From: Cryobacterium sp. N22
GTDB taxonomy: Bacteria; Actinomycetota; Actinomycetes; Actinomycetales; Microbacteriaceae
DNA: 64,000 bases
NCBI RefSeq assembly: GCF_002929555.1
Contig: NZ_PJJP01000033.1
Span: 1-64,000 of the forward strand
Direction: 5' to 3'
In this document: piece by piece, positions 37,592 to 47,053 of the stretch
How positions within the stretch are numbered: the stretch's first letter is position 1
How the letters are laid out: each line of letters begins with the position of its first letter
Made by a program: the position numbers and the translations under genes
The notes under the pieces: model-generated
Told to the model about the DNA's origin: nothing
Databases searched by the model: none
What the model saw: the letters and a program-made list of their open reading frames with translations, nothing else

Positions 37592-38782
37592 ATGTCCCTC
37601 ACCCCCACCCCCGCCGACAAGTTCTCCTTCGGCCTGTGGACCATCGGCTACAACGGGGCTGACCCGTTCGGCGGGCCCACCCGCCCGCAGCTGGACACCG
37701 TCGAGGCCGTCACCCGTCTCGCCGAACTCGGCGCATACGGCCTCACCTTCCACGACGACGACCTCTTCGCCTTCGGCTCCACGGATGCCGCCCGCCAGAA
37801 GGAGATCGACCGCCTCAAGCAGGTCCTCGCCGACACCGGCGTGATCGTGCCGATGGTCACCACCAACCTCTTCAGCGCCCCGGTCTTCAAGGACGGCGGC
37901 TTCACCTCCAACGACCGTGCCGTGCGCCGGTTCGCCCTGCGCAAGGTCATGCGCAACCTCGACCTCGCCGCCGAGCTCGGCGCCAAGACCTTCGTGATGT
38001 GGGGCGGCCGCGAGGGCGCCGAGTACGACGCTGCCAAGGACATCCGTGCGGCCCTGGACCGCTACCGCGAGGCCGTCAACCTGCTCGGCGACTACGTCAC
38101 CGACAAGGGCTACGACATCCGTTTCGCCATCGAGCCCAAGCCCAACGAACCGCGCGGCGACATCCTGCTGCCCACGGTCGGCCACGCCATGGCGTTCATC
38201 ACCACCCTCGAGCGCCCCGAACTCGTCGGCGTCAACCCCGAGGTCGGCCACGAGCAGATGGCCGGGCTGAACTTCACCGCCGGCATCGCCCAGGCGCTCT
38301 ACCAGGGCAAGCTGTTCCACATCGACCTCAACGGCCAGCGCGGCATCAAGTACGACCAGGACCTGGTCTTCGGTCACGGCGACCTGCAGAACGCGTTCTC
38401 GCTGGTGGACCTGCTCGAAAACGGCGGCCCGAACGGTGGCCCGTCCTACGACGGCCCGCGTCACTTCGACTACAAGCCGAGCCGCACCGAGGACATCACC
38501 GGCGTCTGGGACTCCGCCGCCGCGAACATGCGCACCTACCTGCTGCTCAAGGAGCGTGCCGCGGCGTTCCGCGCCGACCCCGAGGTGCAGGAGCAGCTGG
38601 CCGCGTCGCGCGTGCCGGAACTGTCGCAGACGACCCTGGCCGCCGGCGAGAGCTACGACGACTTCCTCGCCGACACCAGCGCCTACGAGGACTTCGCCCC
38701 CGAGGAGTACTTCGGCGGCAAGGGCTTCGGCTTCGTACGCCTGCAGCAGCTGGCCCTGGAGCACCTGCTCGGCGCCCGCTAA
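37592..38782 (+). CDS. xylA: xylose isomerase
   Basis: This 396-residue enzyme converts D-xylose to D-xylulose in the cytoplasm. It aligns with the Streptomyces (class I) enzymes without numbering shifts: His54 and Asp57 in FHDDDLF, Glu181 and Lys183 in [12 protein letters not shown], then [16 protein letters not shown] and [10 protein letters not shown] for the two metal sites. It is divergent from the xylose importer, and a ROK-type operator candidate precedes it. A strong terminator follows. Xylose from the GH31, GH3 and GH43 activities of the window would enter here. Confidence 0.97.
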   Translation: MSLTPTPADKFSFGLWTIGYNGADPFGGPTRPQLDTVEAVTRLAELGAYGLTFHDDDLFAFGSTDAARQKEIDRLKQVLADTGVIVPMVTTNLFSAPVFKDGGFTSNDRAVRRFALRKVMRNLDLAAELGAKTFVMWGGREGAEYDAAKDIRAALDRYREAVNLLGDYVTDKGYDIRFAIEPKPNEPRGDILLPTVGHAMAFITTLERPELVGVNPEVGHEQMAGLNFTAGIAQALYQGKLFHIDLNGQRGIKYDQDLVFGHGDLQNAFSLVDLLENGGPNGGPSYDGPRHFDYKPSRTEDITGVWDSAAANMRTYLLLKERAAAFRADPEVQEQLAASRVPELSQTTLAAGESYDDFLADTSAYEDFAPEEYFGGKGFGFVRLQQLALEHLLGAR

Positions 38783-38807
38783 CCCTCAGCGCCTTCCCGC
38801 ACCACCG

Positions 38808-38835
38808 GCCCCGGCCAGGTTCTCCTGGCCGGGGC
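38808..38835 (+). terminator. xylA terminator hairpin
   Basis: GCCCCGGCCAGG and CCTGGCCGGGGC form a 12-bp perfect stem with the 4-base loop TTCT, 25 bases after the xylA stop. The following bases (TTCGCCC) are only weakly T-rich. Confidence 0.75.
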
Positions 38836-38866
38836 TTCGCCCTGCCGTGAAGAACCGCACCCCATT

Positions 38867-38927
38867 CGCGAACCGTGAGCTAAGCACCTTCCCGAGCGAG
38901 TTTTGGGTGCTTTTCTCTCAGTTCGCG
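38867..38927. repeat. REP-like palindrome, family A, copy 4 (diverged)
   Basis: CGCGAACCGTGAG at the left and CTCTCAGTTCGCG at the right; the centre differs from the other copies (TTCCCGAGCGAGTTTT). It lies behind the xylA terminator and ahead of the lipoprotein gene. It is the most diverged of the four copies in the window. Confidence 0.75.
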
Positions 38928-39023
38928 AGGAAGTCCGGCGGGCGAACTGGGACGTTACGGCGGGGGACGGCGCTGGTAGCCTGACCCGCGACAGGGGCAT
39001 CGGCAAGCGGACGGGGCAGGCGC

Positions 39024-39896
39024 ATGCGGCACACGGCAGGGATGGCACGGCGGCGTCGGCTACCGATGGTGGTGGGGCTGCTCTGCGGGCTGGCTCTCAC
39101 TCTGACCGGATGCGCCGGCGCCCCCGGCGCGCCGCCGGTGGGCCCGGGAACAACCGCCGACTCTACCTCGATCGGGCTGGTGAACCTGTGGCGGGTCTCG
39201 GGAGTCGCCGAGGAGGAGGCCGACACCTGGTTGCGGCTGGACGTGCCGCATTTCGAGGTGTGGCGGGACTGCGGCATGATCATGGGCGACTGGCGGGCGA
39301 CCGATACCCTGTTCCTGGCCTCCGTCAACGGAGCCAGCGACGCCTGTGCCGCCAACGGGAGCATTCCTGACGTGGCCTGGCTCGAATCGGTCACCGGGTA
39401 TCAGCCGACCGACGCAGGCTGGGAACTCGTCGACGCGGACGGCACGGTGGTCGCGAGCCTGACGGTCGACGGCAAGCCGGACCCGATCCCGACCGCGGCG
39501 GACTTCTTCACCGAGCCGCCCCCGATCACGGACGCGGTGCGCGCGGACCTGCGCAGGCCGGTCGCCGTCCCCGACGGGTCAACCCCCGCCACGACCGACT
39601 CGCTGACCGGACGGTGGGTGCCGACCTCCTTCGATGGCTTCACCGAGCCGCACGTGCTCTTTGAAACGGATGGCTCCTGGACCGGATCCGACGGCTGCAA
39701 CGGGAATCAGGGCCGCTGGACGGTCGATGGCGCCGGTGCCCTCCTCGCCACGGCAGGCGGGTCCACCTTGATGGGCTGCGATCTCGTCCTGGTGCCGTCC
39801 TGGGTGGCCCAGGCCAGGCTGGCCGTCATCGACGACGACCAGTTGCGGCTGCTGGACGCAGACGGTGTCGAGTTGGGCCTACTCGAGCGGGGCTGA
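39024..39896 (+). CDS. lipoprotein with a C-terminal META/HslJ-like domain
   Basis: This 290-residue protein has a basic N-terminus and a lipobox (LALTLTGC), so it is likely anchored outside the membrane. The C-terminal ~100 residues (LTGRWVPTSFDG, GSWTGSDGCNGNQGRW, STLMGCD) match the META/HslJ domain, a small beta-barrel found in heat-inducible and envelope-stress proteins. The preceding ~150 residues are not recognised. The gene lies between xylA and the aldo/keto reductase without an evident link to sugar use. An in-frame ATG at 39042 is an alternative start. Confidence 0.75.
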   Translation: MRHTAGMARRRRLPMVVGLLCGLALTLTGCAGAPGAPPVGPGTTADSTSIGLVNLWRVSGVAEEEADTWLRLDVPHFEVWRDCGMIMGDWRATDTLFLASVNGASDACAANGSIPDVAWLESVTGYQPTDAGWELVDADGTVVASLTVDGKPDPIPTAADFFTEPPPITDAVRADLRRPVAVPDGSTPATTDSLTGRWVPTSFDGFTEPHVLFETDGSWTGSDGCNGNQGRWTVDGAGALLATAGGSTLMGCDLVLVPSWVAQARLAVIDDDQLRLLDADGVELGLLERG

Positions 39897-39936
39897 TCAC
39901 CTCAGCGGAAGCTGACTCAGGACGGCACTCAGCTGC

Positions 39937-40875
39937 TCAGGCGTCGTCGACGCCGCTGCCGGGCGGCGGGGCGATGGTGTCCAGCTCGGCCCAGACCGCA
40001 TCCGGCACGTCGATTGAGGCGTGGGCGACGGCCTCGTCGAAGCGCTCACGGTTGCGCACGCCCACCACCGTCGTGTCCACGAGCGGATGCCGCAGGCTGA
40101 ATTGCAGCGCGAGCGCTGCCAGCGGGATGCCGGCCTCGACCGCGATGCGGGTGGCGGCGTCCACGGCCGCCTGGGTCTCCGGCCGGATCGGGCCGTAGGC
40201 GTAGGAGCCGGCGAACCGGGGGTCTCCGGTGAGGATCCCGGCGCCAAACGGTGCCGCGTTCTCGACGATCACGCCCCGGTCCCTGGCCGCCTGGTACAGG
40301 CTCAACGCCGAGCGGTCCACCAGGGTGAAACGGTTGTGGTTGATCAGAACGTCAAAGATGCCGGTGTCCACGAATCGCCGCATCATCGCGACCGGTCCGC
40401 CAGAGATGCCGATGTGACGGGCCACGCCCCGGTCCCGCATGGCCACGAGCGCATCCACGGCGCCGCCGGGCTGCATGACGCTCTCGAAACCGACGTTCTC
40501 GGGGTCGTGCAGAAACAGGATGTCGACGGAATCGAGGCCCAGCCGGTCGAGCGACTGCCGCAGGGATCGTTCCATCTGCGCCGCCGAGAAGTCGTTCTGC
40601 GCCACGTCACGGTCAAGCTTGGTCTGCACGACCAGTCCCGGACCGACCGAGCCGGCCAGCGCCTTTCCGATGACCTCCTCGGAGTGCGAGTCGCCGTAGA
40701 TGTTGGACGTGTCGATGACGTTCGTGCTGAGCCGGCCGGCCGCCCAGGATGCGGCCAGGGCATCCGTGGCGCTGCTTTCGGCGGCACTCCGCGGCGACCA
40801 ACCCGAGGTGCCGAGGGTGAGGGGAGACAACAGAAGCGCCTGCGGGCCAGCGGGCCGGGGATTGAGGGAGACCAT
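39937..40875 (-). CDS. aldo/keto reductase (aldose dehydrogenase-like)
   Basis: This 312-residue NAD(P)-dependent AKR has the catalytic residues visible as Asp/Tyr in DTSNIYGDSHSEE, Lys in VVQTKLDRD and His in LFLHDPENVGF. The closest recognisable group is D-threo-aldose 1-dehydrogenase / L-fucose dehydrogenase, which oxidises sugars such as L-fucose, L-xylose and D-arabinose to lactones. With a GH95 fucosidase in the same window, a role on released fucose is possible but speculative. It is divergent from glycerate kinase across about 165 bases. Confidence 0.82.
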   Translation of the reverse strand: MVSLNPRPAGPQALLLSPLTLGTSGWSPRSAAESSATDALAASWAAGRLSTNVIDTSNIYGDSHSEEVIGKALAGSVGPGLVVQTKLDRDVAQNDFSAAQMERSLRQSLDRLGLDSVDILFLHDPENVGFESVMQPGGAVDALVAMRDRGVARHIGISGGPVAMMRRFVDTGIFDVLINHNRFTLVDRSALSLYQAARDRGVIVENAAPFGAGILTGDPRFAGSYAYGPIRPETQAAVDAATRIAVEAGIPLAALALQFSLRHPLVDTTVVGVRNRERFDEAVAHASIDVPDAVWAELDTIAPPPGSGVDDA

Positions 40876-41041
40876 GGGGCGAGGCTAGTCCCTCTTGCAG
40901 GAGGGCGGAGCGGATCGAGAACCCGACGAAGATCAGGGGCACCGCGATCGGCATGCAGTACCGTGTCGAGAACTGGGCGTTCGGGCGGGAGGGGCCGACC
41001 TCTTCCCGGCCTGTCGTCGCTTCCAACAGAGGATCGATCCA

Positions 41042-42190
41042 ATGAAATTCGTTCTGGCCCCCGACTCGTTCAAGGAATCGATGACCGCGGTCGAGGCCGT
41101 CGCCGCCATGCGACGCGGTGTGCTGTCGGTGTTTCCCGACGCCGACTGCGTGGGCGTGCCCATGGCGGATGGCGGCGAGGGCACCACCGAGGCCCTGGTG
41201 GGCGCCCTGGGCGGCAGCGTCGTCAGCGCACCGGTGCACGACGCCCTCGGACGCCCCGTTCAGGCCCGGTACGGCTATGTCGCTCACGAACGACTGGCGA
41301 TCATCGAGATCGCGGCCGCGGCCGGGATAACCCTGGTCGCCCTCGCCGACCGGGACCCGAAGATCACCAGCTCCTACGGCGTCGGCGAGCTGATCGGACA
41401 CGCGCTGGCCCTCGGTGCGACGCGCTTCATCGTGGGTCTGGGCGGCTCGGCGACGAATGACGGCGGCGCCGGGATGCTCGAGGCTCTCGGGGCCCGTCTG
41501 CTCGACGATTCCGGGGCGGACCTGCCCCGCGGCGGTGCGGCCCTGGTGCGGCTGCACCGGATCGACCTGTCCGGCTTCGACGCGCGGCTGGCCGGCAGCA
41601 CGTTCCAGATCGCCAGTGACGTCACGAATCCGCTGGTGGGGGCCGCCGGCGCCAGCGCCGTCTTCGGTCCGCAGAAGGGCGCCGACCCCGCCACGGTGCG
41701 CGAGCTCGACGCCGCACTGGGCGTGTACGCCACCGTGATCGCCGCCCTGACCGGCGCGGATGTGTCCGCCCGCCCCGGCGCCGGAGCGGCCGGTGGACTC
41801 GGGGCCGCCTTTCTGGCGTTCTTCCCGGCCGAGCTGCGCAGTGGTGTGGATCTCGTGATGGATGCTGTGCGCCTGGCCGACCTGATGGCCGGTGCCGATT
41901 TCGTCTTCACCGGCGAGGGCAGCATCGACTCCCAGACCCTGAGCGGGAAGACCCCTTTGGGCGTCGCGGAGGCGGCTGGTCTGCGCGGCGTCCCGGTCAT
42001 CGCGTTCGCCGGCCGAATCGGGTCCGGCGCCGAGGTGCTCTACCAGCACGGCTTCGCCGCCCTGGTGCCCATCCTGCCGGGCGTCTCCGACCTGCCCAGC
42101 GCACTCGCCGATGGCGCGGCCAATCTTGAGCGCGCCGTCGCCACCACCTGCCGACTGCTCGCGCTGCCGCGGCGGCCCGCGACCGTTTGA
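41042..42190 (+). CDS. glxK: glycerate kinase (GlxK/GarK type)
   Basis: This 382-residue kinase phosphorylates D-glycerate with ATP to 2- or 3-phosphoglycerate. Family motifs are clear: MKFVLAPDSFKESM at the start, MADGGEGTTEAL, GLGGSATNDGGAGMLEALG and FTGEGSIDSQTLSGKTPLGV. The ATG at 41042 has AGAGGA about 9 bases upstream; an upstream extension to 40895 is rejected. It is 224 bases upstream of xylB. Why it sits in a xylose cluster is unclear; it could salvage glycerate from sugar-acid oxidation. Confidence 0.93.
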   Translation: MKFVLAPDSFKESMTAVEAVAAMRRGVLSVFPDADCVGVPMADGGEGTTEALVGALGGSVVSAPVHDALGRPVQARYGYVAHERLAIIEIAAAAGITLVALADRDPKITSSYGVGELIGHALALGATRFIVGLGGSATNDGGAGMLEALGARLLDDSGADLPRGGAALVRLHRIDLSGFDARLAGSTFQIASDVTNPLVGAAGASAVFGPQKGADPATVRELDAALGVYATVIAALTGADVSARPGAGAAGGLGAAFLAFFPAELRSGVDLVMDAVRLADLMAGADFVFTGEGSIDSQTLSGKTPLGVAEAAGLRGVPVIAFAGRIGSGAEVLYQHGFAALVPILPGVSDLPSALADGAANLERAVATTCRLLALPRRPATV

Positions 42191-42207
42191 ACATCCCCGC
42201 CGGACCG

Positions 42208-42228
42208 AATATGTTTAGACCCAGAACA
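42208..42228. promoter_or_regulatory. proposed XylR (ROK) operator upstream of xylB
   Basis: AATATGTT, nine bases, AACA, matching the site upstream of xylA. Here ATGTT and AACAT form a perfect 5-bp inverted repeat. It is 186 bases before the xylB start and 18 bases after the glxK stop. Confidence 0.6.
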
Positions 42229-42413
42229 TTTTATGTGTGAACCACCCCGGGCCGACGGCGAGGATGCCACCGACCCGCGGGTGGTGGCATATCTCCTGCA
42301 ATTCTGATGCCCATCCGCACCCAGCCCCGGAAGTCCGGGGCCGACCTCGGACCGGGTCGAGAATTGCAGGAGTTGTGCCCACCACCGCGGATTTTTGAGG
42401 TTTGGAGTGCGTC

Positions 42414-43829
42414 ATGGCGCTGGTTGCCGGAGTCGACTCGTCGACACAGAGTTGCAAGGTTGTTGTGCGGGATGCCGAGACGGGCGCGCTGGTGCGCACC
42501 GGCAAGGCGAGCCACCCGGCGGGCACCGAGGTCGATCCGGCCGCCTGGTGGGATGCCCTGCTGGCCGCCGTCGACAATGCCGGCGGGCTCGACGACGTCG
42601 CCGCCGTGTCGGTGGCCGCCCAGCAGCACGGCATGGTGGTGCTCGATGAAGACGGCCGCGTCATCCGCCCGGCCCTGCTCTGGAACGACACCCGTAGCGC
42701 GCAGGCCGCCGCCGACCTGATCGACGAGGTCGGCGCCGCGGAATACGCCCGACGCACCGGCGTCGTACCGGTGGCCTCGTTCACGGTCACCAAGCTGCGC
42801 TGGCTGCGCGATGCCGAACCGGCCAACGCCGTCAGGGTCGCCGCCGTCGCCCTCCCGCACGACTGGCTCAGCTGGCGGCTGCGCGGCTACGGCCCGGCCG
42901 GCGAAAGCGAGCTCGGCCCGGTGCTGACCGCACTGGCCACCGACCGTTCGGATGCCAGCGGCACCGGCTACTTCTCGGCCGCCCTCGATGCATACGACCG
43001 TGAGCTGCTCGTGCGCGGGCTCGGCCACGACGCCGTGCTCCCCCGGGTGCTCGGCCCTGGCGAGACCGCCGGCACCACAGTGGCCCTGCCCGGCGTGCCC
43101 GCCGGCCTCGTCGTGGGCGTGGGCGCCGGCGACAACGCCGGCGCCGCCCTGGGCCTGGGAGCCGCGGCCGGCGACGTGATCGTGTCGATCGGCACCAGCG
43201 GCACGGTCTTCGCCGTCACCGCGGTGCCCAGCGAGGATGCCTCCGGCGCCGTCGCCGGGTTCGCCGACGCCAGCGGGCTGCACCTGCCGCTGATCGCCAC
43301 GCTCAACGCCGCACGCATCCTGGACTCGATCGCCGGCCTGCTCGGCGTGGACCACGATGAACTGGGCCGGCTCGCGCTGGAGGCCGAGCCCGGCGCTCAG
43401 GGCCTGGTGTTGCAGCCGTACTTCGAGGGCGAGCGCACCCCCAACCTGCCCGACGCCACGGCCTCCCTGTTCGGGCTGACCCTGGCCTCGACCACCCGGC
43501 CGAACCTGGCCAGGGCCGCGATCGAGGGGCTGCTGTGCGGGCTCGCCGACGGGCTGGACGCCGTGCGGGCGCAGGGAGTCAGCGTCGAACGCATCCTGCT
43601 GATCGGCGGAGCGGCGCAGAACCCGGCGGTGCAGTTCATCGCCGCGCAGGTGTTCGATGCGCCCGTGGCCGTGCCCACCCCCGGCGAGTACGTCGCCGAC
43701 GGCGGTGCCGCCCAGGCGGCCTGGTCGCTCACGGGCACCCGCCCGGCCTGGTCCGTGGCGGTCGAGGCGCACCCCACCCCGGATTTCCGCCCGGTCATCC
43801 GCGCCCAGTACGCCGCGCACCGCGCCTGA
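42414..43829 (+). CDS. xylB: xylulokinase
   Basis: This 471-residue FGGY-family kinase phosphorylates D-xylulose to xylulose 5-phosphate for the pentose phosphate pathway. The N-terminal phosphate-binding loop reads [27 protein letters not shown] and ALLWNDTRS form the sugar site, and [12 protein letters not shown] and [12 protein letters not shown] belong to the second lobe. The ATG at 42414 has GGAG 8 bases upstream and is preferred to a TTG 12 bases earlier. The gene is followed by two tandem palindromes that separate it from the convergent GH127 gene. Confidence 0.95.
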   Translation: MALVAGVDSSTQSCKVVVRDAETGALVRTGKASHPAGTEVDPAAWWDALLAAVDNAGGLDDVAAVSVAAQQHGMVVLDEDGRVIRPALLWNDTRSAQAAADLIDEVGAAEYARRTGVVPVASFTVTKLRWLRDAEPANAVRVAAVALPHDWLSWRLRGYGPAGESELGPVLTALATDRSDASGTGYFSAALDAYDRELLVRGLGHDAVLPRVLGPGETAGTTVALPGVPAGLVVGVGAGDNAGAALGLGAAAGDVIVSIGTSGTVFAVTAVPSEDASGAVAGFADASGLHLPLIATLNAARILDSIAGLLGVDHDELGRLALEAEPGAQGLVLQPYFEGERTPNLPDATASLFGLTLASTTRPNLARAAIEGLLCGLADGLDAVRAQGVSVERILLIGGAAQNPAVQFIAAQVFDAPVAVPTPGEYVADGGAAQAAWSLTGTRPAWSVAVEAHPTPDFRPVIRAQYAAHRA

Positions 43830-43853
43830 CGCCCGCATCCCGCTGTCCCATTT

Positions 43854-43916
43854 TCGCGAAAGCGGGGTTGTGGTCGCTTCACGTGACCCGAAGCAACCGT
43901 TACTCCGCTTTCGCGA
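43854..43916. repeat. REP-like palindrome, family B, copy 1
   Basis: This 63-bp element begins and ends with TCGCGAAAGCGG / CCGCTTTCGCGA (perfect outer 12-bp arms). The inner arms are imperfectly matched and the centre reads ACGTGACCC. An identical copy starts 105 bases further on, in the same orientation. It is unrelated to family A. Confidence 0.9.
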
Positions 43917-43958
43917 CCGACTTGGGGCCTCTTCGCCCCGGGCGCGGGGTACGGCATT

Positions 43959-44021
43959 TCGCGAAAGCGGGGTTGTGGTCGCTTCACGTGACCCGAAGCA
44001 ACCGTTACTCCGCTTTCGCGA
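43959..44021. repeat. REP-like palindrome, family B, copy 2
   Basis: This is identical over 63 bp to the copy at 43854. Its outer stem extends further (CATTTCGCGAA / TTCGCGAAATG). The pair lies between the convergent xylB and GH127 genes. Perfect identity implies recent duplication or active homogenisation. Confidence 0.9.
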
Positions 44022-44043
44022 AATGGGCCGGGAACTGACGACG

Positions 44044-45981
44044 CTAGCTGGTGGGGATCCAGACGCGCATGCCGCCGGGTGCGCGGTTGCCCCAGCGGTA
44101 GTACGGCACCGCGGTCACCGTGATCGCGCCGCCGGCAGACCCGGCAGGATCAGCGAACCCCACAGACCCGGCAGGTCCCGCCTGCCCGGCCACCGGGTAG
44201 AGCTCCTCCGAGTGCGACGCCCGGCGTGACCCGGCGATCCGCACCAGCGGCAACCCCAGGAGCGGGTCGACGGGGCCGAGTTCGGCGGGCACAGCGGCAT
44301 CCACGACGAAATCCTCGAGCACCAGCGACTCGGGCAGGTCGGCCTGTTCGAGCGCGTAGACCAGCGGCCCGCGCGTCACCACGACGCAGCCGCGCACCGC
44401 ATCCACCTGCGGATGCGCCCGTCTCAGCCGCACGGGCATCTCCAGCACCAGCTCGATCGAGCGGAGGTCCGTCCCCGCCACCCGCAGGTAGCCGCCGGTC
44501 ATCGCAGGCTTCACAGCATCCCCGTTCACCCTCAGCCGCCAGGACTCCGCCCAGCCGGGCACCCGCAGGGCCACCTCGCCGCCGCTGAACGGCGCGTCGA
44601 ACTCGATCGCCACCACCCCGTCGACCGGGTAGCCGGTGTTGATCCGGGCCACGGTCGCCACACCGCCGACCTCGCCGAGCTCGATGGTGCCGGTCTCGTA
44701 GAGGTGCAGTTGCAGGGAGCCGTCAGCGGTCGTCGCCGCGTAGTGCTGCAGCGACGAGACCAGCCGGGCCAGGTTGGGCGGGCAGCAGGCGCAGTCGTAC
44801 CAGCCCACCCGGCGGTCCGGGGCCTGCTCGTGGGCGCCGTCCCGGTGGGTGCGCACCTGCAGCGGGTTGGAGTAGAAGAACGCGGTGCCATCACTCGTGG
44901 TCGATCCGGCGACGGCGTTGTACAGCGCGCGTTCGATCTCGTCGGCGAACCGGCCCTCGCCGGTGAGCAGCAGCATCCGCCAGTTGAACTGCACGCTGGA
45001 GATCGCGGCGCAGGTTTCGGAGTACGCCCGGTCCGGCGGCAGCTCGAACGGGTCGCCGAAGGCCTCGTCGCGGTGCCGGGAGCCGAGACCGCCGGTGACG
45101 TACATCTTGCTCTGGTGCACGTCAGTCCAGATGCGTTCGAGGGCGGCGAGCAGCTCGGGGTCGCCGTCCTCCGCGTAGACGTCGGCCACACCGGCGGCCA
45201 GGTACAGCTGGCGCACCGAGTGCCCGGTGGCGCCGGGCACCATCCGTACCGGTTCGTGGTCCTGGAAGTAGCCGTAGCCGAACCGGTCCTCGCCCACGCT
45301 CCGGTGGCCACGCAGGTCGATGAAGCGCTGGGCGAGCTCGAGCCAGCGCCGCTGTCCGGTCACCCGGTACACCTCGACGAGGGCTGTCTCGATCTCCGGA
45401 TGCCCGCAGACCGCGTCAACGCCGCCCGCGCCGAAGCGCTGCTCGACCAGTCCGGCGAATCGCAGCCCCACCTCGAGCAGGTCGGTGCGCCCGCGGGTGC
45501 GCTGCCACGCCACCCCGGCCTGCAGCAGGTGCCCGAGGCAGTACAGCTCGTGGCCCCAGCGGAGGTCGGCGAACTGTTCGTCGGGCTTGGCCACCTGGAA
45601 GAACGAGTCCAGGTAGCCGTCGTCCTGCTGCGCCGCCTCCAGCAGCGCCACGGTGTCGTCGACGAAACCGGCGAAGGCCCCGGCCCCGCCACCGGCACGC
45701 CCGGCCTCCCAGCCGATGGCCTCGAGCACCTTGTAGACGTCGGAGTCGGCGAAGACGAAGCCGCGGAAGATTCCACTCTCCAGGCCGGCCGCGATCCGCA
45801 GGTTGGCCAGTGCGCCCGACTGCTCGAGCTGCTCCACACAGTGCGCCAGGGTGGCGTCCCGGTTCACCCGCTGCCAACTGGCGAGCTGCCCGGTTCCGGT
45901 GAGGTTCACCGCGTCGAGGGGTAGCGGGCGGAGCACGCTGTGCGCCCCGGCGAGCGGGCTGACGGGTCCGTTGATGGGCAT
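44044..45981 (-). CDS. GH127 beta-L-arabinofuranosidase (DUF1680 family)
   Basis: This 645-residue enzyme matches the HypBA1-type family: VNLTGTGQLASWQRVNRDATL near the start, the (alpha/alpha)6 barrel with ETCAAISSVQFNWRML, and the cysteine pair in YDCACCPPNLARL. In characterised members a zinc-bound cysteine is the nucleophile and the Glu in the ETC segment assists. It releases beta-linked L-arabinofuranose, as found in extensin glycans, some pectins and some xyloglucans. There is no signal peptide. The ATG at 45981 has GGAG 5 bases upstream; a longer frame into the GH43 gene is rejected. It is the last gene of the arabino-oligosaccharide operon. Confidence 0.9.
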   Translation of the reverse strand: MPINGPVSPLAGAHSVLRPLPLDAVNLTGTGQLASWQRVNRDATLAHCVEQLEQSGALANLRIAAGLESGIFRGFVFADSDVYKVLEAIGWEAGRAGGGAGAFAGFVDDTVALLEAAQQDDGYLDSFFQVAKPDEQFADLRWGHELYCLGHLLQAGVAWQRTRGRTDLLEVGLRFAGLVEQRFGAGGVDAVCGHPEIETALVEVYRVTGQRRWLELAQRFIDLRGHRSVGEDRFGYGYFQDHEPVRMVPGATGHSVRQLYLAAGVADVYAEDGDPELLAALERIWTDVHQSKMYVTGGLGSRHRDEAFGDPFELPPDRAYSETCAAISSVQFNWRMLLLTGEGRFADEIERALYNAVAGSTTSDGTAFFYSNPLQVRTHRDGAHEQAPDRRVGWYDCACCPPNLARLVSSLQHYAATTADGSLQLHLYETGTIELGEVGGVATVARINTGYPVDGVVAIEFDAPFSGGEVALRVPGWAESWRLRVNGDAVKPAMTGGYLRVAGTDLRSIELVLEMPVRLRRAHPQVDAVRGCVVVTRGPLVYALEQADLPESLVLEDFVVDAAVPAELGPVDPLLGLPLVRIAGSRRASHSEELYPVAGQAGPAGSVGFADPAGSAGGAITVTAVPYYRWGNRAPGGMRVWIPTS

Positions 45982-46024
45982 GAGAGCTCCTGTGACTAGT
46001 GGCGAAAAGCAAACGGCGGGGCGG

Positions 46025-47053
46025 CTATTCCCAGTCCGCGACCGGCCAGCCATCGTCCCAGCGAAGCGGGATGAGGCCGAGTTGGAAGGCGCCGTCCAGG
46101 CCGGCGTCGTAATAGTGGAAGGCGAGGGTGCCGCCGGACACCGACTGACCGCCGGGGCCGACCCTGTCCCCGTCGCTGGAGAGCAGCGGAGTGCCACCGT
46201 CGTCCAGCAGCGCGGCGCCGTTGGCGTCCAGGTACGGTCCGTCCACGGTGTCCGACCGTCCGACGGCGATGTTGTAAGTGCTGTCCACGCCGCGGCAACA
46301 GAAGTCCCGGGAGAAGAACAGGTAGAAGTAGTCGTCGTGCGCGAGCAGGAACGGCGCCTCGAGAGCGTTCACGGCCAGGTCGCGGTCCGCGAGCAACACC
46401 GGTTCGGCGTCGTCGGCGCGCAGCCCGCTCGGCCACTCGAGTTCGACGAGGTGCAGCCCGGAGGAGAATGAGCCGAAGCTCAGCCAGGGTGTTCCGGCGG
46501 CATCCTCGACCACCCCGCCGTCGATCGCGTTATAGCCGGTGCCAACGGAGGTGATCACCTCGCCCCGGTCGACCCACTCGTAGCCGGCCGCATCCGGATC
46601 GAGGGTGCTGTTGGTCGCCAAGGCGATCACCGAGGTGTTCGTGCCGAACAGCGAAGCAGAGTAGTACAGGTACCAGGTGCCGTCGTGCTGATAGAGCTCC
46701 GGCGCCCACAGGTTGTCGACTCCGGGTACCGCCTCCACCAGCCAGTCCGGCTTCTCCTGCCAGACCTCGCCGACGTACTCCCAGTCCAGCCCGTCGACGG
46801 AGCGGCGGATCTGGATGTTGCCGTCCGCGATCTGCCCGTTGCCGGTGGAGTACACGTACGACGCCTCACCATCGGCCCCAGCCACGTAGGCGGGGTCGTG
46901 GGTGGCGATGTCACCGCTGAGCTCGCGGGCCCCCTGCTCGGCCGAGCAACCGCTCAGCACGACCAGGAGCACCGCGGCCAGGGTCAGGACGAACAGGCCC
47001 GCGAGCGTGCCCGCCTGACCCGTTCGTCCTAACCGAGCGCGATCGCCGACCAT
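46025..47053 (-). CDS. GH43 arabinanase-like lipoprotein
   Basis: This 342-residue protein has a long lipoprotein signal (LAGLFVLTLAAVLLVVLSGC), so it is exposed outside the cell. The GH43 five-bladed propeller has its catalytic residues in HDPAYV (base), AIDGGV (pKa modulator) and ALEAPF (acid). NLWAPELYQHDGTWYLYYS is characteristic of endo-1,5-alpha-L-arabinanases. It probably makes the oligosaccharides that the adjacent importer takes up. Its start overlaps the end of GH51 by 25 bases and lacks a good ribosome-binding site, so translational coupling is likely. Confidence 0.88.
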   Translation of the reverse strand: MVGDRARLGRTGQAGTLAGLFVLTLAAVLLVVLSGCSAEQGARELSGDIATHDPAYVAGADGEASYVYSTGNGQIADGNIQIRRSVDGLDWEYVGEVWQEKPDWLVEAVPGVDNLWAPELYQHDGTWYLYYSASLFGTNTSVIALATNSTLDPDAAGYEWVDRGEVITSVGTGYNAIDGGVVEDAAGTPWLSFGSFSSGLHLVELEWPSGLRADDAEPVLLADRDLAVNALEAPFLLAHDDYFYLFFSRDFCCRGVDSTYNIAVGRSDTVDGPYLDANGAALLDDGGTPLLSSDGDRVGPGGQSVSGGTLAFHYYDAGLDGAFQLGLIPLRWDDGWPVADWE

